A stretch of DNA of 64,000 nt from Pyrus communis. Its lineage: Eukaryota > Streptophyta > Magnoliopsida > Rosales > Rosaceae. The notes beneath the pieces are model-generated. The model was given only the letters and a program-made list of their open reading frames with translations, did not search any database and was not told the origin of the DNA. Where the stretch lies: assembly GCF_963583255.1 (NCBI RefSeq), contig NC_084817.1:1679001-1743000 (forward strand), written 5' to 3'. The position numbers were made by a program, and so were the translations under genes. This document shows, in pieces, positions 53,552-63,252 of this stretch; position 1 is the first letter of the stretch; each line of letters opens with the position of its first letter.

Positions 53552-53837
53552 TGTGACATCCCACATCGCCCAGGGGAGCGATCTTTATATGTATATGTCC
53601 ATCCCTACCTAGCACGAGGCATTTTGGGAGCTCACTGGCTTCGGGTTCCTTAGGAACTTCGAAGTTAAGCGAGAAGGGGGCTAGAGCAATCCCATGATGG
53701 GTGATCCATTGGGAAGTTGCTCGTGAATTCCCAAAAACAAAACCGTGAGGGTGTGGTCGGGGCCCAAAGCGGACAATATCGTGCTACAGTGGTGGAGAGG
53801 GCCCGGGAAGTGGTCCCCCCCAGGCCGGGATGTGACA
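53552..53837 (+). mobile_element. Cassandra-type TRIM solo LTR with 5S rRNA-like sequence
   Basis: A 286-bp unit begins tgtgacatcccacatcgccc and ends ggccgggatgtgaca (TG...CA with the terminal inverted match tgtgacatccc / gggatgtgaca). Internally it carries the Cassandra LTR landmarks: ggagctcactggcttcgggt, then aacttcgaagttaagcgaga and atcccatgatgggtgatcc, which correspond to the A-box/IE and C-box regions of plant 5S rRNA genes. Near the end are gtgaggg.gtggtcggggccc and atcgtgctacagtgg. Flanks tcacc (53547-53551) and tcatc (53838-53842) look like a 5-bp target-site duplication with one change. No internal region or second LTR is adjacent, so it is a solo LTR. Confidence 0.88.
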
Positions 53838-55266
53838 TCATCCGTATTCTCGTCACAATGAAAATTTTCTCCCCAATCTAATAGCAGGCCCCACTCTCAT
53901 CAAGGGCGTAAAATAAAATTTCAGTATGTCAAAAACATAATATAATACACGAAATATATAATGATACTATTGAGGTGCCAAACCGTGATGGCATACTGAA
54001 AATTTTATCGAGATACTGATGTACATCTGTTTTTTTTTTTTTTTTTTGAAACTTGATGTTTCGACTCTGACATGTTTAAAACGGATATGGGAGAGTGAAT
54101 GAATGGGACAAGCAATTGACAAACTCACACAAATAAAAAGAAAAATTATCGTCAATCTCCTTCGTGCATGATCTGACCATTTTACATCTTCTTGGTTTCC
54201 ATTCAAATCATCACCCTTTTTGCTGTCCATATCTTTTGTGATGAAGGCTAAACGATCACATTTTTCTAAATGTCATGCTACATATCATCATACCTATCTT
54301 GCCATCTTAATTTATTACTAACTAATTAAAAATAATGGACAAATATGTTAAAATATGGAAAATTTTAGCGTATCGAAAATACGGACCAGTATACTATGTG
54401 TCATAATATAAGTGGTTGATTTTTTTTAAGTATATAACCACTTAATATACTAAGTTGTGTTCCCGGCACACAAAAAATCTCTTCTAAACATGAACATTCA
54501 ATGTAAAACTAATTGTTTACCAAAAAAACTTAAAATTAACTGATAGTAAGAGAACAAATTTAAAACTTTTTAAGCACTAATGTTAGACTTCTCATGTGTT
54601 GTGCTTACAACACATGTCCCACATGCAAATCTTTTTAATCTTACACACGACTAATTATTGTTGAGTAATATGAGAATATGTTAAGTTGTTAAATTGTCGT
54701 ACAAATAACTTGATTACGATATCATGCTAAGAACGTATATCCAAAGCTAACTCACAACTTGAGTTGAGATCAGAAAACTTTTTAAGCAGTTATGCTATAC
54801 TATCATTATTTGAGAAGACAAAGAGTATCTTATACGTACGTGTTCTTTGTGGGTTTGAAACGAGGGGCGAATTGGGATCTAATCCCCACAGGCTGTAAAT
54901 TCTCAAAAAATCCCATTTGTTCAATCAAGCGAATCCTATCTTCTTCTGTCCTTAAAATATTCGTCGACTTGTCAAAAAACCATCACTGTAGCAGTATCCG
55001 AAACCAACGACAAATTTTTAAAGTTCACACAAATTGCCACAGCCACACGAGTCTCTCCTCCTCCACCTGCTTATAAGCAGCATGGCCACCTCTTGTCCAT
55101 ACCATCATTCCCTCGACTTCTTCACTATCTGAGTCCCTTTTGTAAACCCTCGTTTAACTTTAGCTCCCTAACACCATACACGTTATCCTCTGCCACTCCT
55201 CTTATCAGCTCGCCGCAACCGGCGTACGATTCAAACTTCCGGTTTATATCTTCACGTAAGATCGCA
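53838..55266. other. Upstream region of RADIALIS-like gene with MITE copies
   Basis: Holds inverted-repeat elements at about 53917-54005 (aaaatttcagtatg / catactgaaaatttta) and 54357-54482 (family of 55660). The last few hundred bases should contain the promoter and 5' UTR of the RADIALIS-like gene. A short upstream open frame starts at 55082 (ATGGCCACC..., 17 codons including stop). Confidence 0.55.
54357..54482. mobile_element. MITE copy (TTTTTCA..TGTC family)
   Basis: The left part reads tacggaccagtatactatgt then cataatataagtggttgat; the right part reads aaccacttaatatactaagt, then gttcccggcacac. The arms are inverted repeats. Related copies lie at 55660-55806, 56333-56465, 56812-56957 and 56995-62150 (split). 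Confidence 0.6.
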
Positions 55267-58200
55267 ATGGCATCGGTTTCTTCCTCGAGGAATTTGAACT
55301 CCTCGTGGACGCCGAAGGAGAACAAGCTGTTCGAGATGGCGCTGGCCGTGTACGACAAGGACACGCAGGACCGCTGGCACAATGTGGCCAAGGCCGTCGG
55401 CGGAAAAACTGCAGAGGAAGTAAAGAGGCACTACGAGATTCTGGTGCATGATCTCATGCACATAGAATCCGGCCAAGTCCCTATACCAAATTATAAGTCC
55501 GCCGGCGGCAGCGGCAGCAACAGAGGATTTGGTGACGAGCAGAGGTAAGAGTAGTTATGTTTTCATTTGTCATAATCTCTTAATTGCTTCTAAGCATTCA
55601 AAGCTAATCCATACTGTCCATATTCTTCTCCTTGAAAATAGCCAGACACCCTGGTGCGTGAGAGATTTTTCAATGTGTCAGGAACACGGTCTGGTCACTA
55701 AGTGTTATAATATAAGTGGTTAGATATTTGAAAAAGAAATTTCACTACTGTATTATAACACTTAGTGTACTGGTCTGTATTTCTGACATGCTGAAAAATT
55801 TATCCTCATCCACCATGGGTGTTAGAGGATTCTTTACTGTAACAATGTCAATCATATTTCAGCTCTGATGGCATATTAGAATTTCCCCATCCAACTGAAA
55901 ATAAATTGTCATGACTCAACAAGACGAAGATCGTATAACTATTATGTTAGCTTTTGATTCCCCAACGTGCAATTCACCTTCCCCACGTAAAATTGCATGA
56001 AAATATGTTCTTCCTTTAAGTGCAAACTATTATGTTAGGTTTTGATTCCTTAACGTGCAATTCAGCTTCCCCACGTAAAATTGCAAAAGATTTTCCATGC
56101 TGTCTATATTCTTCTCCATGAAAATATGTCAATCGTAACTTGGTTTTGATACAATCTTACTCTCGAGCATTCAACATAAAATTAATTATTGACTAAAGAA
56201 ACAGAAGATCGCCTAAATTATTACGTATGGTTTTAATTCTCAGACATGAGAGTCACACTCTTGACATAGGATTCAAAAGCTATATATTAGTTGAAAGCTG
56301 TATGGGTTTGTAGCTTGTCCATGAATTTTTGTTTTCAGTGTTTTGAGAACACAGTTGGGCACATCAAGTGTTATTAATGGTTGGAAATTTCATTTTTCAA
56401 TCACCCACCTACTTATATTATGACATTCGATATATCAGATCGTATTCTCGACACACTGAAAGATTTCTGCTTACCCTCTCTTTCCATAATGTTATTCACT
56501 ATGTTTTCCACTTATCGAAGCGACAATTCAAACTAAAAACACTAACTTGAGTCCTCCCCAAGAAATTTTATATGTTTTTTTTCTATATTTTTTGTATATG
56601 CATCCACATCCCATACTATATTCAACTGCAATTCCTAAGGAAGAAAAACAAAACAAAACAAAAAAAACCACATGAAATCTAATTCGTACTTGTTTTGGAT
56701 GGCACACGCACATGGTTCTACGACTAAAGTAATTGAGAAACATTGTGTGACGCCAAACACTCCTTTTAATTACTTATCACATTCTCTCATTAATCCCAAG
56801 GCTTGGAGAGATTTTTCAACATGCGAGGAAGACAGCCAAGTACATCAAATTTCGTAATATAATTGGTTCAAAACTTGAAAATAGGCATTTTCAATCAATT
56901 GTATCATGAAAGTTGGTACATGGGGTTGTGTTCCCGAACACATTGAAAAATTCTCCTAGACTTGCTAGCAACTGTCATTGGTAGCAGAGATTTTTTAGTA
57001 TACCCGAAACACGGGGTATTAAGCTTAATATTTCTGTTGTATTATTCTTGGTAACTGCTGTAATAGCAGTTGATGTTTTTATATACATCTTACATACACG
57101 CATGCATTTAAACAATTGCATGTAATAAACAAATATTGTAAAAGGTGGCGCTGCCCATGCTGCAACACATCAGAGCATGGGTTCTTTCTGCTGTAAAGGT
57201 GGCGTGCTGTCTGACAAGGAATAATGCAGTATTCCTTCTGTCCAAGTCACATGGCAAGTTCTCTCAACACTCCCCCTCAAGTTTGGAATGAATGTTGATT
57301 ATTCCTAACTTGCAAAGCAAAGTCGTAAACTGGTATAAGCTCAGTGGCTTTGTGAAGATGTCGGCTGGTTGTTTCATGGTTGAGATGTGAGATGTCTCGA
57401 TCATTCCACTTTGAACCCTTTCTCGTACAAGGTGGCAGTCAATCTCTATGTGTTTGGTTCTTTCGTGAAAGACCGGATTCGAAGCGATGTGAAGTGCCGC
57501 TTGATTATCACAATATAGCTTGACTGGACGTTTATGTTTGATACCCAAGTCTTGTAGAACAGATTTCAACCAAGTGACTTCACAACAAGTTGCTGCCATT
57601 GAACGATACTCTGCCTCTGCACTAGAACGTGACACGGTATTTTGTTTCTTGCTTTTCCAAGAGATCAAAGATTCTCCAAGAAATACACAGTATCCGGTGG
57701 TAGAACGTCGTGTGTCTCGACATCTGGCCCAATCCGCATCACAAAAAGCATTCAATTGAATTGGACTTCTTGCAGAAAGAAAAATACCTTGCCCTGGTGT
57801 GTGCTTAACGTATCGTAAGACTCGCTGGGCTGCTTCCAAGTGTGGAGTTCGAGGCTTCTCCATAAATTGACTAAGAGTATGGACAGCATACACCAAATCA
57901 GGGCGCGTGATTGTCAGGTAGATTAGTCTCCCAACAAGTCGTCGATAAGAGGAAGGATCAGTAATACATTGTCCTTCGTCCTTTCTGAGTGATAAGTTTT
58001 GCTCCATAGGAGAGGTGGCTGGTTTTGCGCCAAGATGACCTGCATCCTCAAGTATTTCAAGGGCATATTTTCGCTGTGAGAGGGTGATCCCCTTGCTAGA
58101 GCGAGCAATTTCAATGCCCAAGAAATATCTTAATTGGCCAAGATCTTTCAACTTGAATTGCTTCATAAGAAAAGACTTGGTATCTTCAATTGCTTGTATG

Positions 58201-61200
58201 TTATTTCCTGCCAAGATAATATCATCAACATAGACAAGGAGGGCAGTGAATTTACCATCATGGTTTCGGACGAACAATGAATAATCTGCCTTGGATTGTT
58301 GATAACCGGCCTTTCGAAGAGCACAAGAGAGTTTGATAAACCATTGACGAGAGGCTTGCTTAAGCCCATACAAAGATTTATGAAGTTTACAAACTCGTGT
58401 CTCCCCCTTTCGTCCGAAACCAGGAGGCAAGGACATGTAGACATCTTCTTCAAGATCACCATGGAGGAAAGCGTTATTAACATCAAGCTGGTGGAGGTGC
58501 CATTGTTGGACCGAGGCAACAGCAAGGAGTAGACGAACTGTAGTCAATTTTGCAACCGGAGCAAAGGTCTCTCGATAGTCTAAGCCTTCAATTTGGCTAT
58601 AACCTTTGGCAACCAAGCGTGCTTTATATCGCTCAATGGATCCATCGGAGCGAAATTTGATTTTGTAAACCCATTTACATCCAACTGGCTTCTTGCCAGG
58701 GGGCAGTGGTTGCAGAGACCATGTCCTATTCGCAGCAAGGGCTGCCAGTTCTTCTTCCATAGCGAAACGCCAGTGAGGGTCGCGTATAGCCTGTGAGAAT
58801 GAGCTGGGTTCTGTGGCAGCTGAAATGGAAGTGGTGAAAGCACGATGTCGAGCAGATAAACGATCGTATGTGAGGACATCAGACAAAGGGTAAGGAGTAC
58901 CTGGTACTTTGGTCAACGCCGAGTGAGATGAAGGGACGGACCGAGAAGGGAGGTTGATGTCGATGTGATATTGTTGAAGATAACCAGGTGCATGAGTGGG
59001 TCGTTTAAGACGAGGTGGTGAGGTGGAAAGAAAAGGAGATGAAACCGAAACAGGACTCACCGGCGAAGAAGAGGATGGATCGATGGAATCCTGCTCCGGT
59101 AGAATGGACGGATGAATGATGGGATCATCATAGGCAGTATCTTGAGTATGTGGAAACACAAGTGGTGAAACTGCAGCAGAAGATGAAAAAGGGAACACAT
59201 GTTCATGGAAAATAACATCACGGGAGATAAAGATTTTACCCGTGTGAAGGTCGTAAACTCGATATCCCTTTGTGCCATATGGATACCCAAGAAAAAGACA
59301 CTGTGTGGCTCTTGCATCAAATTTTGTGGGACGATGGTGGTGGGTGGAAGAAAAACATAAGCAACCAAACACTCGTAAATGGGCATACGCTGGCTGTTTG
59401 TGGTGAAGTATTTCATAGGGTGATTTGCTTTGAAGAAGAGGAGTGGGAGTCCGATTTATGAGATAAGTGGCAGTGAGGATAGCATCACCCCAAAATTTCT
59501 TAGGAAGATGAGATTGAAAAAGTAAGGCTCTAGCAACATTGAGTAAGTGGCGGTGTTTGCGCTCTGCTACCCCATTTTGTTGGGGAGTAGAGACACAACT
59601 TGTTTGATGGAGAATCCCCTTATCTGAAAAAAATTGGGTCATAAAAAATTCTGGACCGTTATCACTACGAAGAACCTTGACTCGTGTGGAAAATTGTGTT
59701 TCAACAAGGTGGATGAAAGTGATGAGATAAGATCGTGCATCTGATTTGTGATTCATTAAATAAACCCATGTGCATCTTGAGAAATCATCCACAATAGTTA
59801 AGAAATATTGTGCCCCTGTGATAGTGGGAACATGGTAACCTCCCCAAATGTCAACATGAATTAACTCAAAAGGAGCTTTTGTGGTGATAGAACTCAAAGG
59901 AAAAGGAGCACGTGTTTGTTTGGCTAATGGACAGATCAAACAATCATCAATGCTACAAAAATTCAAATTTTTAATGCAAGTAGAGAGATGCCGTAAGGTA
60001 TTGTTGGAAAGATGGCCAAGGCGTTGATGCCAAAGCTGGGAAGGAGAGGCAAAAATTGACGCTGAATTGCACCTGGTTTTCATCACATTATCAAGGTAGT
60101 AGAGTCCTTCTCGTTCAGTTCCCGTCCCAATCATCTTCCCCGATCGTTGGCCCTGAAGTAGACACATTTTATCAGTGAAGATGACAAAGCAAGATGAGGT
60201 ATTAGTAAGTTTGCTGACAGAAATTAAATTCAGTTTAAATGATGGAACACAAAGCACGTTGTGAAGGGTGAGATCATTCGAGAGATGAACTGTGCCAATA
60301 TGTGTGACATCGGCAAGTGCATGATTGGGTAAGTGCACTTGTCGATTGTATACCGGAACACTTGTGGTCATTAAGCTTGGTGAGCAGACCATGTGATCTG
60401 TGGCGCCTGTATCGAAAATCCAGTCCATTCCCTTATTGAGAGCAGAAGCACAAAAAACTCTACCTGACAAGTTATTCATAGTAGAGGTGGTACCGACATG
60501 ATTAGATGTGGAGTTGGATTGACTCTTATCAAGGAGTGCAAGCAGATTGTGATATTGCTCGGAAGTGAGGCTGTAGGACGAAGAAAATGTTGCTGGAGGC
60601 GTTGGCTGGGTATCAACATGATTAGCCTTGGAATTGGAACCCCTGCGATCCTGATAATCTCCCCTATTGCTGTTGTCTTTCGCCTTTTTCATTTTGCGGC
60701 ATTGATCAATGGTGTGACCTTTCCAATTACAATAGTCGCACTTGAGGTGTGCACGACAGGTATCTGAAGTGTGTCCAGTTGCATCACAACGACCACATTT
60801 TAGATGGGAATTTCTTGGAGAAAAATTCCTACCAAAGTTGCGCATGTTATCCCGCACGGCAAAAGCTGCAGTGTCGGTGACTGAGGACCTTCCAGGAGCA
60901 TGTATTGAAACTGTTCTTTGCTTCTCATCTTGAATAATAAGTGAGAAAGCTTTGTTGACAACAGGGAGGGGATCCATAAGTAAAAGTTGCCCACGAACCG
61001 CAGCGTAGGATTCATTGAGGCCCATAAGAAACTTCATGGTTTTCTGACTTTGCTGAAACTGCATTAATTCTTTTGCAGCTCCACATGTACAGGTTGGGAG
61101 AGTGCACATGGCATCACGTTCATCCCAAAAACTTTTCAGTTTGGTATAATATGCACCAATGTTCAAATTTCCTTGAACACTTCCATGTATCTCTTGTTCA

Positions 61201-62571
61201 ATATGGAAGAGATGTACACTGTTTGTGTGAGAGAAACGTTCCTTCAACTCATTCCAAATATCAGCTGCAACATTGTTGTAGATGACACTTGCTCCGATAT
61301 CTTTCGAGACAGAGTTGAGCAGCCAGGATTTCACGAGGTTGTTGCAACGAGTCCACTGTTGGAATTCACTTGTGGATGCAGACTCGGGCCTTTTAATGGA
61401 TCCATTGATGAATCCTTCCTTGTTCTTGGCATTGAGGGCCATGACCATGGCTCGGCTCCAAGTGGAGTAATTTTCGTCATTCAAAGGGTGTGTGACGAGG
61501 ATCGCTCCAGGTTGATCAGAGTGATGAAGATAAAGAGGATCGCTGGGATCTTCGTATTTGGTGTGTTTGCTGGAAGAATCAGTTGCCATGTCGGCAGGCA
61601 GTGTGCACTGTGCAGTGGCTGTGCTTGGCTGTGCTCTGCGGCTGTGCTTAATGGCTGTGTATGTTCTTCTGCGAGTGTGCAGTTTGCAGTGCACTGGTTG
61701 CTGCAGTAACAGATCACAGTATAGCAGCGGAAGAGTGAAGGCAGAGCAGAGCAAAGGATTGCCTAAGCTCTGATACCATATTAAGCTTAATATTTCTGTT
61801 GTATTATTCTTGGTAACTGCTGTAATAGCAGTTGATGTTTTTATATACATCTTACATACACGCATGCATTTAAACAATTGCATGTAATAAACAAATATTG
61901 TAAAAGGTGGCGCTGCCCATGCTGCAACACATCAGAGCATGGGTTCTTTCTGCTGTAAAGGTGGCGTGCTGTCTGACAAGGAATAATGCAGTATTCCTTC
62001 TGTCCAAGTCACATGGCAAGTTCTCTCAACACGGGGTGGTATGCCAGTTATTCTACAACGTGGAGAAAAGTTTTTGTTTCAAGTTTCCCAACTTGTATAA
62101 TGACATGATGTATGTGACTGTGTTTCGAGTACACTGAAAACTCTCTCCATTGTTGGATCTAGCTAAACCTCTTGGCAGCTTTTCTAGTTCATGAAAATGT
62201 TTATAAATATATACTACTTACACATACACAAATATACAGCAAGTAATCCATGCGTAACATCAGGGAATATATTAAAAACAGGACATCTTACTTAAAAAAG
62301 AAAGCTCCTAGCAAAAAGATGCTAATTCAGTCTGTTAAGCTAATTAAGTATGGGGTTGTGGAATTAGTAAGATAATGCCACTTGTGGTGTTGGGATAATC
62401 ACATTGCTTAATTAGCTCAAAAGATGCTTAATTAATTGCTTATGCAACTTGGAGGTTTGACATTATCTACAAAGATTTTTTATGCATTACTTGGAATATA
62501 GAATTAATATATATTTCTAGTGCTAATTACTCTCTAATCTAATCAGGCTTATGAAAAATTTGAAGATCTGA
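55267..62571 (+). CDS. RL: RADIALIS-like SANT/MYB protein, intron carries a Copia element
   Basis: Two exons: 55267-55544 and 62547-62571, joining as GAC GAG CAG AG|G CTT ATG to 100 residues. Exon 1 encodes [20 protein letters not shown], then a single SANT/MYB-like domain (about residues 13-65: [40 protein letters not shown]), and [12 protein letters not shown]. Exon 2 supplies the tail [12 protein letters not shown], which matches the usual RADIALIS-like ending (EEQR.(M)KNLKLQ type). Using the donor rather than the immediate TAA after AGG is supported by this match. RAD-like proteins are small nuclear one-repeat MYB proteins that antagonise other MYB partners and affect floral, seed and growth patterning. 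The intron is about 7 kb, of which 5,015 bp is an antisense Copia insertion, plus several MITEs. No earlier in-frame ATG exists. Confidence 0.85.
55660..55806. mobile_element. MITE copy in RADIALIS-like intron
   Basis: The left end gagagatttttcaatgtgtc and right end gacatgctgaaaaatttatc are inverted repeats. Inner arms ctaagtgttataatataagt and tattataacacttagtgtac pair as well. Confidence 0.75.
56333..56465. mobile_element. MITE copy in RADIALIS-like intron
   Basis: The left end ttttcagtgttttgagaaca and right end gtattctcgacacactgaaa are inverted repeats around atcaagtgttattaatggtt / cttatattatgacattcgat. It is the same family as 55660. Confidence 0.65.
56812..56957. mobile_element. MITE copy in RADIALIS-like intron
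   Basis: The left end agatttttcaacatgcgagg and right end gttcccgaacacattgaaaa are inverted; the core has caaatttcgtaatataattgg. Same family as 55660. Confidence 0.65.
57017..57269 (-). repeat. 3' LTR of Copia element 2
   Basis: 253 bp, apparently identical to 61779-62031. The polyprotein stop codon (57264-57266) lies just inside this LTR. Confidence 0.95.
57264..61589 (-). CDS. Copia gag-pol polyprotein, uninterrupted
   Basis: 1,441 residues starting [20 protein letters not shown]. The open frame continues 98 codons further upstream into the 5' LTR, but this ATG fits the usual Copia gag start (YLHHSDQPG then [13 protein letters not shown], the gag-like domain). Two zinc knuckles follow at about residues 266-300 ([14 protein letters not shown] and [14 protein letters not shown]). 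Protease is at about 388 (FDTGATDHM). Integrase has LWHQRLGH and CLICPLAKQ, then [13 protein letters not shown] (about 646) and [14 protein letters not shown]. Reverse transcriptase has [13 protein letters not shown] and [14 protein letters not shown] (about 1121). RNase H has AFCDADWA (about 1283) and [13 protein letters not shown], then [11 protein letters not shown]. There are no stops or frameshifts and every catalytic residue I can check is present. The presence of two knuckles is slightly unusual. Confidence 0.95.
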   Translation of the reverse strand: MATDSSSKHTKYEDPSDPLYLHHSDQPGAILVTHPLNDENYSTWSRAMVMALNAKNKEGFINGSIKRPESASTSEFQQWTRCNNLVKSWLLNSVSKDIGASVIYNNVAADIWNELKERFSHTNSVHLFHIEQEIHGSVQGNLNIGAYYTKLKSFWDERDAMCTLPTCTCGAAKELMQFQQSQKTMKFLMGLNESYAAVRGQLLLMDPLPVVNKAFSLIIQDEKQRTVSIHAPGRSSVTDTAAFAVRDNMRNFGRNFSPRNSHLKCGRCDATGHTSDTCRAHLKCDYCNWKGHTIDQCRKMKKAKDNSNRGDYQDRRGSNSKANHVDTQPTPPATFSSSYSLTSEQYHNLLALLDKSQSNSTSNHVGTTSTMNNLSGRVFCASALNKGMDWIFDTGATDHMVCSPSLMTTSVPVYNRQVHLPNHALADVTHIGTVHLSNDLTLHNVLCVPSFKLNLISVSKLTNTSSCFVIFTDKMCLLQGQRSGKMIGTGTEREGLYYLDNVMKTRCNSASIFASPSQLWHQRLGHLSNNTLRHLSTCIKNLNFCSIDDCLICPLAKQTRAPFPLSSITTKAPFELIHVDIWGGYHVPTITGAQYFLTIVDDFSRCTWVYLMNHKSDARSYLITFIHLVETQFSTRVKVLRSDNGPEFFMTQFFSDKGILHQTSCVSTPQQNGVAERKHRHLLNVARALLFQSHLPKKFWGDAILTATYLINRTPTPLLQSKSPYEILHHKQPAYAHLRVFGCLCFSSTHHHRPTKFDARATQCLFLGYPYGTKGYRVYDLHTGKIFISRDVIFHEHVFPFSSSAAVSPLVFPHTQDTAYDDPIIHPSILPEQDSIDPSSSSPVSPVSVSSPFLSTSPPRLKRPTHAPGYLQQYHIDINLPSRSVPSSHSALTKVPGTPYPLSDVLTYDRLSARHRAFTTSISAATEPSSFSQAIRDPHWRFAMEEELAALAANRTWSLQPLPPGKKPVGCKWVYKIKFRSDGSIERYKARLVAKGYSQIEGLDYRETFAPVAKLTTVRLLLAVASVQQWHLHQLDVNNAFLHGDLEEDVYMSLPPGFGRKGETRVCKLHKSLYGLKQASRQWFIKLSCALRKAGYQQSKADYSLFVRNHDGKFTALLVYVDDIILAGNNIQAIEDTKSFLMKQFKLKDLGQLRYFLGIEIARSSKGITLSQRKYALEILEDAGHLGAKPATSPMEQNLSLRKDEGQCITDPSSYRRLVGRLIYLTITRPDLVYAVHTLSQFMEKPRTPHLEAAQRVLRYVKHTPGQGIFLSARSPIQLNAFCDADWARCRDTRRSTTGYCVFLGESLISWKSKKQNTVSRSSAEAEYRSMAATCCEVTWLKSVLQDLGIKHKRPVKLYCDNQAALHIASNPVFHERTKHIEIDCHLVRERVQSGMIETSHISTMKQPADIFTKPLSLYQFTTLLCKLGIINIHSKLEGEC
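61779..62031 (-). repeat. 5' LTR of Copia element 2
   Basis: 253 bp. It should carry the element's promoter; on the minus strand a tatataaaaacatcaact stretch (complement of gatgtttttatatac, near 61835) offers a TATA-like box. Confidence 0.95.
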
Positions 62572-63179
62572 TGGGAGGGAACAGAAGACTTGTAAAAAGA
62601 AGAAAAATGGATTAATCTGTCATTCTCTAGCTGTTGTTTTCCTTCCTTCCAAAAGCCAAGTGTGCAAGAAAATATATGTTATGTGTTTCTCTTTGTATTT
62701 TGTGTTTGGTTTTCCTATTCAAAATTATTATTTTATGAACTAAAACCACAATATGACGTCAACAGGCTTGGAGTACAAGTAATCAGGATCGTGTATCTTT
62801 GCATGCAAGATCTTGTCTCGAATCTCTCTTCATAACATCGCTCGTATATGAAGTATAATTAAAAGAAAAACACTGCAATAATAATACCAAGAAAAAGGAT
62901 AACAGAACCAAAACGACTAAGAGGAAATGGCAAATCACCAGAACAAGGGGAAGAGAACTAAAACAGCAAAGATAGCAGATCCACAAACAATGTCGCCGGT
63001 GAAACAATTCATCGATCAGAAAGAATATCGTAGGTGATGAGAAATCTCAGATTAACAAATGGATACAGGCAGATTAAGTAAAATATATTACTAATCAAAT
63101 GCGTGATCGGTAGCAGTATCAAAGTGCTTCCGTCCTTTCCAATTTGTTCCAATGCGATGCAAAAATTGAAATTGAAAAA
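62572..63179. other. Intergenic between RADIALIS-like gene and tRNA
   Basis: Includes the RADIALIS-like 3' UTR. A minus-strand frame at 62783-63007 is hydrophobic and Leu/Phe-rich but has no start context or splice partner. Confidence 0.5.
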
Positions 63180-63252
63180 TGGAGATGCGGGGTATCGATC
63201 CCCGTACCTCTCGCATGCTAAGCGAGCGCTCTACCATCTGAGCTACATCCCC
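63180..63252 (-). tRNA. tRNA-Ala(AGC): tRNA-Ala (anticodon AGC)
   Basis: A 73-nt cloverleaf on the minus strand begins GGGGATGTAGCTCAGATGGT and ends GCATCTCCA (CCA not encoded). The 7-bp acceptor stem GGGGATG/CATCTCC has one G-T pair. The D arm has A-box GCTCAGATGGTAGAGC, the anticodon stem is CTCGC/GCGAG with loop TTAGCAT giving anticodon AGC, and the T arm GGGGATCGATACCCC contains the B box. There is no intron. A T-run (63278-63282 region is AT-rich on the other side) was not needed for the call. Confidence 0.97.

Larger units (their letters stand above)
57017..62031 (-). mobile_element. Full-length Copia LTR retrotransposon, apparently intact
   Basis: The 253-bp LTRs at 57017-57269 and 61779-62031 appear identical by direct reading. 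The target-site duplication is cgggg (57012-57016 and 62032-62036). On the minus strand the LTR begins tgttgagagaacttg and ends cttaata. The primer-binding site tggtatcagagc (initiator tRNA-Met type) lies directly after the 5' LTR (61767-61778), and the polypurine tract ttgagggggag abuts the 3' LTR. It is 5,015 bp in total with a single uninterrupted polyprotein. All features needed for autonomy are visible, so it could be active or was until very recently. It lies antisense in the RADIALIS-like intron. Confidence 0.96.
56990..62150. mobile_element. MITE copy split by Copia element 2
   Basis: Before the Copia element: agattttttagtatacccgaaacacgggg (56990-57016, partly target-site duplication). 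After it: tggtatgccagtt ... ttgtataatgacatgatgta ... gtgtttcgagtacactgaaaactctctcc (62037-62150). Put together this is one more member of the 55660 family, so the Copia element inserted into a MITE. Confidence 0.65.

Noticed and set aside
53620..53740. 5S rRNA gene
   Set aside because: The 5S-like segment is embedded in a TG..CA bounded Cassandra-type LTR and diverges from functional 5S over the 5' half.
61590..61883. N-terminal 98-codon extension of the Copia polyprotein into the 5' LTR
   Set aside because: Lies upstream of the primer-binding site and in the LTR; the gag-like domain starts at the ATG at 61589.
62783..63007. Minus-strand 74-codon hydrophobic frame
   Set aside because: Composition reflects the AT-rich strand (Leu/Phe runs from aag/aaa repeats); no family motif, no splice context.
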